Of a stretch of 64,000 bases of DNA, positions 38,033 through 48,846 are shown one piece after another. This DNA is from Grimontia indica (GTDB taxonomy: Bacteria > Pseudomonadota > Gammaproteobacteria > Enterobacterales > Vibrionaceae): the NCBI RefSeq assembly GCF_000333895.2, contig NZ_ANFM02000038.1:1-64000 (forward strand), in the 5' to 3' direction. The position numbers were made by a program, and so were the translations under genes. Each line of letters begins with the position of its first letter. Position 1 is the first letter of the stretch. Under the pieces are notes generated by a model, which saw only the letters and a list, made by a program, of their open reading frames with translations, made no database searches and was not told where the DNA came from.

Positions 38033-40528
38033 GTGTTTAAAAAGGACGTTCCCTGGTACAAAACTATGAGCTTCAAAGCCCTGGGCATTTTGGGCATGAT
38101 GCTGACCGTCGTGGTCATTACTATCGTATATGTGCTCGATACCACAGGTAACAGCATGGTGCGCGACAGTGCTAACCAGCGTGTAGAGGCACAGGTTGAA
38201 ACCGTCGCGCAAAGTCTGGGGCAACTTTCAAACAGCGTCGGCACTGTCGCCCTCTCTCTGGCAAATACGCTCTCGCTGCAAGATTCAGATACCGTCATCG
38301 AGCAGAAGCTCGCCAATATGTTCAGAAACCCACACATCCGCGATATGGTCGCCAGTGGTGGCTTTTGGCCTGAGCCTTATCTCTATGATCCGGATAAGGT
38401 GAAATCGTCAGTGTTCATCGTGATCGATGATGATGGTTCTTTCCGCCGAATCAACGACTACAACGAAGAAGACGCGACGCCTTACCAACTCTCGGAATGG
38501 TACGCGCCAGCGAGATACGCCAAAGAAAAGGCGTATTGGTCAAGAGCGTATATCGATCCCTACACCAATGAGCCCATGGTGACCTGTACGGTACCGATTT
38601 TTAGCCAAAATTTGTTCGTTGGTGTTGTGACGATTGATGTCAGATTGGAGCGGCTGCAAGCATTTCTGACCCGAAGTGGTGAGAAACTCGGGGGTTATAT
38701 GCTGATGTTTGACCGTGGTGGTGCCATGATGTCATTCCCGGATGCAAAGTACTCGCATGATCCGTCGCTGACACCTTTGCCCAGTGTGAAAGAGATTGCC
38801 AGCCATGAACCCAACTTTGCGGAACTGGCTTTGGTGATTAGTCAAGCAACACAAGGTGAGCGTTTACTTCGCCAGAGCAATCCAAATGTTATGGATTTGG
38901 CCAAAGCGATTGTTGCCTCATCACCAGAAGTTGATTTGGGTTACGCAGTCTCTGTCGCTTCAGACCTGATGCCGGATCTTTCTCTGTTCAGCAGCACTGA
39001 GCGCTTATTCATCCACTATCTTGAGACTGACCCGATTCTGGATGAGACAACGTTAGTATTTGGCCGGACCTTGCCTGATACCAACTGGACCTTGGTCGGT
39101 GCATTACCGGAACGGCTGCTGCTGGTGGAAGCCACTCAACTGAAAAACGACCTTTTCTTCGCGATGGCGTTGGTGTCTATTTTGTTGGTGTGTATCACCT
39201 ATGTCGCGATTCACCTGCAGATTGTTCGCCCGATGGCGAAAGTCAGGAATGCGCTGGTTCAGCAAAAAGGCGATGCACCATTTGCTCCGATTGATTATCC
39301 AGAAAAAGACGAGCTCGGTATGTTGGTCTCTGAGTTTAATCAGCTGAGCTCAAATCTGGTGGAAACCCGTGAGCGTGCAATTGAAGCCGCTCGGACGAAA
39401 CAGCTTTTCCTTGCCAATATCAGCCATGAAATCCGAACGCCAATGAACGGGATATTGGGTGCTGCTTCTTTGATGCAGGATGAACCTATGTCTGGCAAGC
39501 AGGCTGAATACTTGTCAGTGATAGCTCACTCTTCCCGTGGCTTGATGTCTTTGATCAACAATATTCTTGATTTCAGCAAGATGGAATCCAATCACCTGAA
39601 ACTGGAAGAAGCGCCGTTCGACTTGGAAAAACTCGGGCGATACGTGCGAGATCTCATGCTGCCAACCATTAAGAATAAACCGCAGTTAGCGTTTGAATTC
39701 AGTTATCAGGAAGCTTGCCCAAGACGGTTTGTGGGTGATGCCCACCGTATTGAGCAGGTGATGTTGAATTTGGTTTCCAATGCGTTGAAGTTTACCGAAA
39801 ACGGGCTCGTCCGCCTCAGTGTATCGATGAACACAGAGAAGGGTGGCTACACAGGCGTATACGTCAGGGTTAAAGACACTGGCGTCGGTATCCCAGCAGA
39901 AAAACACAAAGTTATCTTTGATGAATTCCAACAGGCCGATACCTCGACGACCAGAAAGTTTGGTGGCTCGGGATTGGGGCTGGCTATCACCAAACAGTTG
40001 ATAGATTTGATGGGCGGTTCTATTTCTGTCTTCAGTGAGCCAGGACATGGCGCGGAGTTTGAAGTCTTCCTTCCCCTTCAAATTGAAAAAGATGGCAGTG
40101 ATATGAAGGGAAGGGAGCTTCTCAGACAAAACAATGGTGCATTTAGAGGCAAGCATTGCCTATTGGTGGAAGACAATGCCATCAATTTGATGATTGCGGA
40201 GAAGATGCTGGCAAAGTTTGGTTTCACGGTGGATAAGGCAACAGACGGCATTTCCGCGGTCGATAAAGCCACAATTCGGGGCTACGACATCATCTTTATG
40301 GATATTCAGATGCCGATGATGGATGGGCTTGAAGCCACACGTCAGATTCGAGGGTCCAACAACTTCAATCAGCAGACCCCAATTGTTGCGATGACAGCGA
40401 ATGTGTTGAAAGACGATATCTGGCGCTGTATCAGCAATGGCATGCAAGGTCACATTGGTAAACCATTACGAGAAAACGATATTTACACTGCATGTGTGAA
40501 GGCGTTGTCTGCAGAAATCGAAGCGTGA
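38033..40528 (+). CDS. Hybrid sensor histidine kinase (Cache-HAMP-HisKA-REC)
   Basis: An 831-residue inner-membrane hybrid kinase. Order: transmembrane helix (about 15-37), periplasmic double-Cache sensor (about 45-375), second helix (about 380-400), HAMP (about 402-455), HisKA with H465 in SHEIRTPMNG, HATPase_c with the NALKF, DTGVGIP and GGSGLGLAI boxes, and receiver domain with D757 in FMDIQMPMMDG. GTG start after GAGGAAG. It is coupled to the upstream HPt gene. The Cache fold suggests a small extracytoplasmic ligand, possibly an amino or organic acid; the ligand is unknown. No response regulator follows. Confidence 0.94.
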   Translation: MFKKDVPWYKTMSFKALGILGMMLTVVVITIVYVLDTTGNSMVRDSANQRVEAQVETVAQSLGQLSNSVGTVALSLANTLSLQDSDTVIEQKLANMFRNPHIRDMVASGGFWPEPYLYDPDKVKSSVFIVIDDDGSFRRINDYNEEDATPYQLSEWYAPARYAKEKAYWSRAYIDPYTNEPMVTCTVPIFSQNLFVGVVTIDVRLERLQAFLTRSGEKLGGYMLMFDRGGAMMSFPDAKYSHDPSLTPLPSVKEIASHEPNFAELALVISQATQGERLLRQSNPNVMDLAKAIVASSPEVDLGYAVSVASDLMPDLSLFSSTERLFIHYLETDPILDETTLVFGRTLPDTNWTLVGALPERLLLVEATQLKNDLFFAMALVSILLVCITYVAIHLQIVRPMAKVRNALVQQKGDAPFAPIDYPEKDELGMLVSEFNQLSSNLVETRERAIEAARTKQLFLANISHEIRTPMNGILGAASLMQDEPMSGKQAEYLSVIAHSSRGLMSLINNILDFSKMESNHLKLEEAPFDLEKLGRYVRDLMLPTIKNKPQLAFEFSYQEACPRRFVGDAHRIEQVMLNLVSNALKFTENGLVRLSVSMNTEKGGYTGVYVRVKDTGVGIPAEKHKVIFDEFQQADTSTTRKFGGSGLGLAITKQLIDLMGGSISVFSEPGHGAEFEVFLPLQIEKDGSDMKGRELLRQNNGAFRGKHCLLVEDNAINLMIAEKMLAKFGFTVDKATDGISAVDKATIRGYDIIFMDIQMPMMDGLEATRQIRGSNNFNQQTPIVAMTANVLKDDIWRCISNGMQGHIGKPLRENDIYTACVKALSAEIEA

Positions 40529-40611
40529 GTGTTTGATCCAAACGTGCTGAAACTGGATATCAGCGATTTGTTTGAATGAAAATGTAACAGTGGTTGGTTC
40601 TTCATCAAAGC

Positions 40612-40625
40612 TTGATCTTGGTCAA
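40612..40625 (+). promoter_or_regulatory. FNR/DNR-type site upstream of ygbA-like gene
   Basis: TTGAT-cttg-GTCAA has the 5-4-5 geometry of Crp-Fnr family sites, close to FNR (TTGAT-N4-ATCAA) and nearer still to the NO-responsive Dnr/Nnr variants. Centred about 43 bp before the chosen ATG. Confidence 0.6.
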
Positions 40626-40661
40626 GGGATTTTAGATCTGGCTGAGGAAAATAGCGCGGCT

Positions 40662-40985
40662 ATGAAAACTCAACCCACACAGTCTGCGCCAACACGACAG
40701 CCGTTATGGCTTGTTCGCGCCATGACAACGCTTTATTGCAAACACATTCATCGCGGCAGCCAACTCTGCACGCAATGTTCAGACTTAATTGCGTTCGAAA
40801 CACAACGCGCACAGCAGTGTTGTCGTGACAGTGGTACCTTGTCATGCCGCGAGTGCCACCGACAGTGTTATCCGGATGCCAAGCGTTTGGAGATCAATCA
40901 TATTGTCCGCTGGGCAGAGCCTAAAATGCGCTGGCGCAAGCCTATCTTGATTGCGCGCTATTATGTCCAATCTCTATTAAATTGA
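40662..40985 (+). CDS. ygbA: Nitrous-oxide-stimulated promoter family protein (YgbA-like)
   Basis: A 107-residue YgbA-family protein. In E. coli ygbA is controlled by the nitric oxide sensor NsrR, and the product helps growth after nitrosative stress. It has the cysteine pairs of the family (LCTQCSDLI and SCRECHRQCY) and the C-terminal VRWAEPKMRWRKP segment. I use ATG 40662; the frame opens 90 bp earlier at TTG 40572, but that part contains an FNR-type binding site and does not resemble the family. The gene is alone between the kinase and the TRAP operon. Confidence 0.8.
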   Translation: MKTQPTQSAPTRQPLWLVRAMTTLYCKHIHRGSQLCTQCSDLIAFETQRAQQCCRDSGTLSCRECHRQCYPDAKRLEINHIVRWAEPKMRWRKPILIARYYVQSLLN

Positions 40986-41222
40986 ATCGTGTAGCGACCT
41001 CTCTCTACATCAATACAAACGCTTCTCCCGCTTCTCCCCGCACTTGAGTGTGGGGAATTACATTTCTTCTGGGTTACCGCATCATCACACTTTTTTGAAC
41101 CATGGGTGGATTCATACCCATTTGCTTCTCTACAACTCTCACTTTTGTTGGATAGTTGTTAAATAATTGTTTTCTCTCCGCGGCTTTTCTTTTTCCTCAA
41201 CTAGACCTTAAAAGGCAAATGT

Positions 41223-41242
41223 TCCCAATGATGTGTTTGGGA
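41223..41242. promoter_or_regulatory. Inverted repeat before dctP
   Basis: TCCCAA-tgatgtgt-TTGGGA, 33 bp before the dctP start. A weak operator candidate; I found no sigma-54 promoter in the region. Confidence 0.25.
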
Positions 41243-41262
41243 CATAACGACACAAGGAATGA

Positions 41263-42261
<999 letters not shown>

Positions 42262-42269
42262 ATTGCAGT

Positions 42270-42301
42270 AGCCCGGTCGTTTAAGCGTTCCGGGCTTTTT
42301 T
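42270..42301 (+). terminator. Partial terminator between dctP and dctQ
   Basis: Stem AGCCCGG...CCGGGCT followed by TTTTTT. As in many TRAP operons it probably lets the binding protein exceed the membrane subunits. Confidence 0.8.
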
Positions 42302-42316
42302 ATTCGGGAGTTCCAA

Positions 42317-42874
42317 ATGGTTAAGTTGTTACACCGTTTCGAAGAAGGAGCGATTGGCCTGCTTCTGGTGACAATGACACTGCTGGTGTTTTTTGAAGTG
42401 ATTCTTCGCTTCTTTTTCAACGAGGGTTTGCTCTGGGCTCAAGAGCTGACGCTTTATCTGTCAGCTTGGCTGGTTTTGATGGGCGCATCCTGGGGGTTGC
42501 GTGAAGGCGCACATATTGGTGTGGATGCTGCCATCAAACACCTTTCACCCAGCATGCAAAAAATGGTCACGCTGGTGGCACTTGCGTTTTGCTTGGTTTA
42601 CTGCGGACTGTTTATTTATGGGTCGTGGGTTTATCTCAGCAAAATGAAAATGATTGGCATTGAAATGGAAGACTTGCCGATTGAGAAATGGAAAGCCATG
42701 TCTTGCTTGATGTTGGGCTTTGGACTGTTGACGTTACGTGTCCTGACCATTGGCTATGAAGTGATGACGGGTACTCGTGCGGGATTTGGTTTGGTCGACG
42801 AAGCCAAAGAGAGCATGCACCTCGCTGAAGAGGTGACGAGGGAAATGGAAAGCCGGGAGGAGCAAAACAAATGA
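42317..42874 (+). CDS. dctQ: TRAP transporter small permease DctQ
   Basis: The 185-residue small membrane subunit with four hydrophobic segments and the family motifs FFEVILRFFFNEGLLWAQEL and LSAWLVLMGASWGLREGAHIGVD. It bridges binding protein and large permease in the Na+-driven complex. ATG after GGGAG. The stop overlaps dctM by 4 bp (ATGA), indicating coupled translation. Confidence 0.94.
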   Translation: MVKLLHRFEEGAIGLLLVTMTLLVFFEVILRFFFNEGLLWAQELTLYLSAWLVLMGASWGLREGAHIGVDAAIKHLSPSMQKMVTLVALAFCLVYCGLFIYGSWVYLSKMKMIGIEMEDLPIEKWKAMSCLMLGFGLLTLRVLTIGYEVMTGTRAGFGLVDEAKESMHLAEEVTREMESREEQNK

Positions 42875-44274
42875 CCATCGCCGTATTATTTGGGTTGCTA
42901 TTCCTCTGTATGTTCATGGGCATGCCCATCGCGATTGCGCTGGGTTTGTCGAGCGTCGCAACCATTCTGATGTTTTCCAATGACTCGCTGGCTTCAATTG
43001 CGCTCAAGCTGTTTGAAGCAACCAGCGAACACTACACCCTGTTGGCTATTCCGTTTTTCATCCTTTCCTCCGCGTTCCTGTCGACAGGTGGTGTCGCACG
43101 CAGGCTTATCAATTTCGCGATTGATTCCGTCGGTCATATCCGTGGCGGTCTGGCTATGGCGTCTGTGATGGCCTGTATGCTGTTTGCGGCGGTATCCGGC
43201 AGCTCTCCTGCCACGGTGGCAGCGATCGGTTCGATCGTTATCGTGGGTATGGTGAAAGCGGGCTATCCAAAAGCGTTCGCAGCAGGTGTTATTGCCAATG
43301 CGGGGACGCTAGGTATTTTGATCCCGCCTTCCATCGTGATGCTGGTTTATGCGGCTGCGACTGAGGTGTCGGCGTCTCGCATGTTTATGGCAGGTTTCAT
43401 TCCTGGCCTGATGATGGGCGGCATTTTGATGATTGCGATTTACATCGTTGCGCGCATCAAAGGGTTGCCAGCACAACCATTCCCCGGCGTGTTTGCACTC
43501 TCACGCTCTTTCCTGCATGCACTGGGCGGACTGATGCTGATCATCATCGTGCTGGGGTCAATATACGGCGGTGTCGCGAGTCCGACCGAAGCGGCATCTG
43601 TGGCTGCGGTATACGCCTGGTTGGTGAGTGTTTGGGGCTATCGTGACATTGGTCCGCTGAAAAACACGCCTTGGCGTAAGGAAGGTGAAAGCACCGTTTC
43701 CATGTTGCTGCGTAACTTTGCTGCATTGCCTTTGGTGATGGTGAAATCATTCACTGACAAGGAAGTGAACCAAGTGGTGCGCGATGCGGCGAAAGTCAGC
43801 ATTATGCTGCTGTTTATCATCGCCAATGCCATGCTGTTTGCCCATGTGCTGACGACGGAGCGTATTCCACACACGATTGCAGAAACCATCGTGGCGTGGG
43901 GGTTACCGGCATGGGGCTTCCTGATTGTGGTGAATATCCTGCTGCTGATTGCGGGCAACTTTATGGAGCCATCCGCTATCTTGCTGATCATGGCGCCTAT
44001 TCTGTTTCCGATTGCTATGCAGTTGGGTATCGACCCCATTCACCTTGGCATCATCATGGTGGTTAACATGGAGATTGGGATGCTAACGCCACCGGTAGGA
44101 CTCAACCTGTTTGTGACAGCGGGAATAACAGGAGAGAGTATGGGATGGGCGATCAAAGCTGCACTGCCTTGGTTAGGTCTGCTTCTGTTCTTCTTGATTT
44201 TGATCACCTACATTCCGCAGATCTCGCTGTTCCTGCCAGATTATCTCGATTCTTTAAGGGGTTATAAATCTTAG
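42871..44274 (+). CDS. dctM: TRAP transporter large permease DctM
   Basis: The 467-residue large permease with about twelve to thirteen membrane segments, which carries the Na+-coupled transport path. Conserved features include GSSPATVAAIGSI, LGILIPPSIVMLVYA, GGVASPTEAA and EIGMLTPPVGLNL. It is somewhat longer than the usual 430 residues, with an extra cytoplasmic loop (about 255-305). ATG overlaps the dctQ stop and follows GGGAGGAG. Confidence 0.95.
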   Translation: MTIAVLFGLLFLCMFMGMPIAIALGLSSVATILMFSNDSLASIALKLFEATSEHYTLLAIPFFILSSAFLSTGGVARRLINFAIDSVGHIRGGLAMASVMACMLFAAVSGSSPATVAAIGSIVIVGMVKAGYPKAFAAGVIANAGTLGILIPPSIVMLVYAAATEVSASRMFMAGFIPGLMMGGILMIAIYIVARIKGLPAQPFPGVFALSRSFLHALGGLMLIIIVLGSIYGGVASPTEAASVAAVYAWLVSVWGYRDIGPLKNTPWRKEGESTVSMLLRNFAALPLVMVKSFTDKEVNQVVRDAAKVSIMLLFIIANAMLFAHVLTTERIPHTIAETIVAWGLPAWGFLIVVNILLLIAGNFMEPSAILLIMAPILFPIAMQLGIDPIHLGIIMVVNMEIGMLTPPVGLNLFVTAGITGESMGWAIKAALPWLGLLLFFLILITYIPQISLFLPDYLDSLRGYKS

Positions 44275-44290
44275 CCAATGAGTACTAAAA

Positions 44291-44316
44291 CAAAGGGGCG
44301 TTTATACGCCCCTTTG
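44291..44316. terminator. Bidirectional hairpin, dctM / protease gene
   Basis: Perfect 10-bp stem CAAAGGGGCG-tttata-CGCCCCTTTG between convergent genes. Confidence 0.75.
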
Positions 44317-44333
44317 TATTATCCGAAATTTCT

Positions 44334-45866
<1,533 letters not shown>

Positions 45867-45875
45867 TTAACCGTG

Positions 45876-46032
45876 GCTCACTTTTCACTGTTTGCACCTG
45901 TGGTTTCGGAATTAATCTCAAGAAAATTAATCAATATCTGGTGTTCTGGGCGGGAGTCGCGGCGTGGTGATGATGAAGTTAGGCAAATCGTTGCACGATG
46001 ATTTTCAACTGACCCTAAAATGAAAAGTGAGC
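45876..46032. repeat. Two oppositely oriented copies of GCTCACTTTTCA
   Basis: GCTCACTTTTCA at 45876-45887 and its exact reverse complement at 46021-46032, 133 bp apart, both upstream of the protease gene. Confidence 0.75.
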
Positions 46033-46108
46033 AGGGTAAGCATGCAGAAAGGAAAAATAGGCTGGAGAAGTGTTTTAGCTATGCAAGAAAAGCGCAAAAA
46101 AATTTAAA

Positions 46109-46136
46109 CAAAAAGGCGAGTATAGGTTCGCCTTTT
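46109..46136 (-). terminator. M20 peptidase terminator
   Basis: Minus-strand stem AAAGGCGA...TCGCCTTT followed by TTGTTTAAATTTTTTT. Confidence 0.85.
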
Positions 46137-46160
46137 CAATCAATAACTTAGAGTGGTTAA

Positions 46161-47285
46161 TCAGGCTGAAAGCTTTGTGATCACGCGTTTGAGAAGTTCG
46201 ATACGTGGTTCGATAGACTCCAGTAACAGATATTCTTCGTCGCTGTGAAAACCTGCGCCAATAGGACCTAGACCATCCAGTGTAGGAACACCCAGCACTG
46301 CCGTCAGGTTGGCATCTGATCCGCCACCCACCGCTTGCCAGGTAATGTCCATGCCCAGTTCACGGCCAGTTTCCTCAACCATTGCCATCAGGCTTTCTGT
46401 TTCTTCGCTTGGCACCATAGAAGGCTTGTAAGCTTGGCGATCAAGCTCAACTGATACACCTTCGATGAAAGGGCTCTCGGTCAGAACGCGGATTTTTTGG
46501 TCGATATCGGCGTATTCGTCGTTATCCCAGAAACGGACGTCGACAATCGCTTCTGCGTGTTCTGGAACGATGTTTGCACCAGCGCCGCCGTTAACCACGC
46601 CCACGTTCAATGTGGTGCCAGATTCAAAATTGGTCATCGCATTGATAGCCAGAATCCAGTGCGCCATTTCTGAAATTGCGCTGCGGCCGTTTTGCGGTTC
46701 GTTACCAGCGTGTGCCGCTTTGCCTTTGAAAGTTATTTTGTAGCGCGCCATGCCTTTGCGTGCTTTTACCAACGAGCCGTCAGCGCGGGCAGCTTCTGCA
46801 ACCAGCACGGTACGCGCATCTTTCGCGACCGACTTGAGCCAGGTTTCAGAGTGCAGTGAGCCGATTTCCTCATCAGGGTTCATGCAAACGCAAATCGACA
46901 TTTTGTCGAGAACGGCTTTATCGAGCGAGCGCAGGGCATAAACCACATTGAGCAAACCGGATTTCATGTCAGACACGCCCGGACCGTATGCGCGTTGTTC
47001 ATCAACACTCATTGGTCGGGCAGCGGCGGTGCCGACTGGAAATACCGTGTCCATGTGACCAATCAGCATCAGATCAATCACGTCGTTTTCAGGCTTGTTG
47101 CGGATTTCCAGGCCAGAACCCGCCTTGCCACAATCAACACGTTTAATGTGCCAGCCACCCATTTCTTCATACTTTGCGGCCATCATGTCTGCCACTTTTT
47201 CGATGCCTTCGACCGTTAAAGTGCCACAATCCAGATTGATCAGTGGGCGCAGCTCTTCCAGATACGCATTCAAATCAAAACTCAT
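46161..47285 (-). CDS. M20-family metallopeptidase (carboxypeptidase G2-like)
   Basis: A 374-residue cytoplasmic zinc peptidase of the M20 family, similar to glutamate carboxypeptidase CPG2. The metal-binding motifs are GHMDTVFPVG, GVSDMKSG, the catalytic MNPDEEIGS and a final H in GAGFHSDEEY, with the dimerisation domain around AHAGNEPQNGRSA. No signal peptide is present. I start at ATG 47285, which follows GGGAG; the frame opens earlier at a GTG. It is encoded after yjiH-yjiG, where E. coli has the isoaspartyl peptidase gene iadA, so a dipeptide substrate is likely. Confidence 0.9.
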   Translation of the reverse strand: MSFDLNAYLEELRPLINLDCGTLTVEGIEKVADMMAAKYEEMGGWHIKRVDCGKAGSGLEIRNKPENDVIDLMLIGHMDTVFPVGTAAARPMSVDEQRAYGPGVSDMKSGLLNVVYALRSLDKAVLDKMSICVCMNPDEEIGSLHSETWLKSVAKDARTVLVAEAARADGSLVKARKGMARYKITFKGKAAHAGNEPQNGRSAISEMAHWILAINAMTNFESGTTLNVGVVNGGAGANIVPEHAEAIVDVRFWDNDEYADIDQKIRVLTESPFIEGVSVELDRQAYKPSMVPSEETESLMAMVEETGRELGMDITWQAVGGGSDANLTAVLGVPTLDGLGPIGAGFHSDEEYLLLESIEPRIELLKRVITKLSA

Positions 47286-47326
47286 AAAATCTCCCGCTTT
47301 CCTGGGGGCAAAAGACCCAAATGAAG

Positions 47327-47350
47327 AAGGCACAGCGAATGCTGTGCCTT
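47327..47350 (-). other. Intercistronic hairpin before the M20 gene
   Basis: Perfect stem AAGGCACAGC / GCTGTGCCTT with a 4-nt loop. No T-run follows in the direction of transcription, so mRNA processing or attenuation is likelier than termination. Confidence 0.6.
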
Positions 47351-47360
47351 AAAAAAGTCG

Positions 47361-47822
47361 TTAAACCAGAATGTTCATCACGAACATTGCGCCGAATGCG
47401 TTGATCACAGAGATGAAAATCATCACTGGAATGTAGCGGCCTTCAGTACCGATTGGGCCAAGGATACGGCCGAGGTACTGAACCTGTGAACCCATCAGAT
47501 AGATAGCCGGTGCCAGTATTGCGATGTGTTCGCCGTTCAAGATGCCTTGGTCGAACAGGGTGATAACTACGCCCACAGCGCCGCCCATTGACATCCATGC
47601 ACCAATCAGGACCGCGGCGGCTTCACCCGGCAGACCAAAGATTGCCATGATGGGTGAAAACAGGGTGCCCATGGCATCCAGCGCACCGGTAATTTGCAGT
47701 GCCTTGATGATCACGAAGGCCATCAGAACGTTTGGCACGGTGGACATGGTCGCGATGGTCCAGCCTTTCTTTGCGCCTTCAACGAAAATGTCAGTTACCA
47801 TCGGCTTCTTTGCAACGCTCAT
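47361..47822 (-). CDS. yjiG: YjiG-family inner-membrane protein
   Basis: A 153-residue membrane protein of the nucleoside-recognition (Gate) family, SpmB-like, with four hydrophobic segments and the motifs PNVLMAFVIIKALQ and GAWMSMGGAVGVVITL. It probably forms a two-subunit carrier with YjiH. Its ATG overlaps the yjiH stop by one base (TAATG). It is followed by the M20 peptidase gene. Confidence 0.9.
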   Translation of the reverse strand: MSVAKKPMVTDIFVEGAKKGWTIATMSTVPNVLMAFVIIKALQITGALDAMGTLFSPIMAIFGLPGEAAAVLIGAWMSMGGAVGVVITLFDQGILNGEHIAILAPAIYLMGSQVQYLGRILGPIGTEGRYIPVMIFISVINAFGAMFVMNILV

Positions 47823-48547
47823 TATGCTTTCTCCTCGGTCATCGCTTGTTCTGCTTTATCTTCTTTGCCTTCAGTGATGTTCAGGTAAACGCGGAACAGG
47901 TTTGCGCCTACGATTTTGAAAATGAACATCACGCCGACAGCGAGGCCAATTGAAGAGGTGACGGCCATAGAGCCATCAGCCAGCGTTAAGGTGAAGAGCA
48001 CGGCACCGGAAGAGAAAAAGTTAACGATGGTGGCACCCGCGGAGAACTGGAACATGGTGAAGATATCGGTTTCGCGTTTGGTGAGCTGGCCTTCATCTTT
48101 GAGCTGACGGGTCATGGCTGCACCCGCGTCAGTACTTTGCAGGGAAGCAATTAGTGCCAGACCAGTATTGCCTGGAATATTCATGAGTGGGCGGAGAAGT
48201 GGGGTTAGGAGCTTGCGTGCAGCATCCAGTGCACCGTAGTGCTCCAGCACGTTAATCATGCCCAGTGCGAACATCACAGTTGGGATAAGCGTCAACGCGA
48301 ACAGGAAACCATCACGTGCACCGCTACCGCCTTTACCACGCAGAGACGTGGTCGCTGCTTCCACGCCTTCAGCAGTTTCATTCACATCATAAACCACGCT
48401 ACCGAATGAGCCATTCAGCGTGGTGAAGTCAAAGATGCCATACCATTGGTTGGACTGAAGCAGACCCGAAAAGAATACGACGGCAAAGGCGAGGGCAATG
48501 TAGCTGCCGATGGTGACTTTGCGCGCCTGTTGCGCAGGAGTGGACAT
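47822..48547 (-). CDS. yjiH: YjiH-family inner-membrane protein
   Basis: A 241-residue membrane protein, the larger partner of YjiG, with about five hydrophobic stretches and the Gate-domain segments LIPTVMFALGMINVLEHYG and SLQSTDAGAAMTRQL. E. coli yjiH-yjiG sit beside iadA, and a role in moving peptides or amino acids is suspected but unproven. ATG at 48547. First gene of yjiH-yjiG-M20. Confidence 0.9.
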   Translation of the reverse strand: MSTPAQQARKVTIGSYIALAFAVVFFSGLLQSNQWYGIFDFTTLNGSFGSVVYDVNETAEGVEAATTSLRGKGGSGARDGFLFALTLIPTVMFALGMINVLEHYGALDAARKLLTPLLRPLMNIPGNTGLALIASLQSTDAGAAMTRQLKDEGQLTKRETDIFTMFQFSAGATIVNFFSSGAVLFTLTLADGSMAVTSSIGLAVGVMFIFKIVGANLFRVYLNITEGKEDKAEQAMTEEKA

Positions 48548-48804
48548 GAAGTTTCCCCAAAAAATTTGAAATAAAAGAACGCATTGATTGTGCTTGCGCG
48601 GGGGAGGGGAAACTTGATTGGAATCAATCCGTGCTACAGAAAATATAGGACGCTGGTAGTTTTGCAGTGATATGAGATCTGAGTCGGGTTTTGGTGTTGC
48701 GAACCTGTTTTACTGCCGTTATCGGTAGATTTCTATTTTGGGAAAACATTTATCGCCACTATGAAATGCGGTGGTAAATCCGTCTTACAACCGCACTTAT
48801 GGAC

Positions 48805-48830
48805 AAATAAGGTGCCTCGAGAGGCACCTT
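48805..48830 (-). terminator. nhaC terminator
   Basis: Perfect palindromic stem AAGGTGCCTC / GAGGCACCTT (48809-48830) followed on the minus strand by ATTTGTCC. The T-run is weak. Confidence 0.7.
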
Positions 48831-48846
48831 ATAAAATCATTCAGAG

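Noticed and set aside
41082-41150. Sigma-54 promoter for dctP
   Set aside because: No GG-N10-GC arrangement was found on the plus strand upstream of dctP, although dct operons often use sigma-54.
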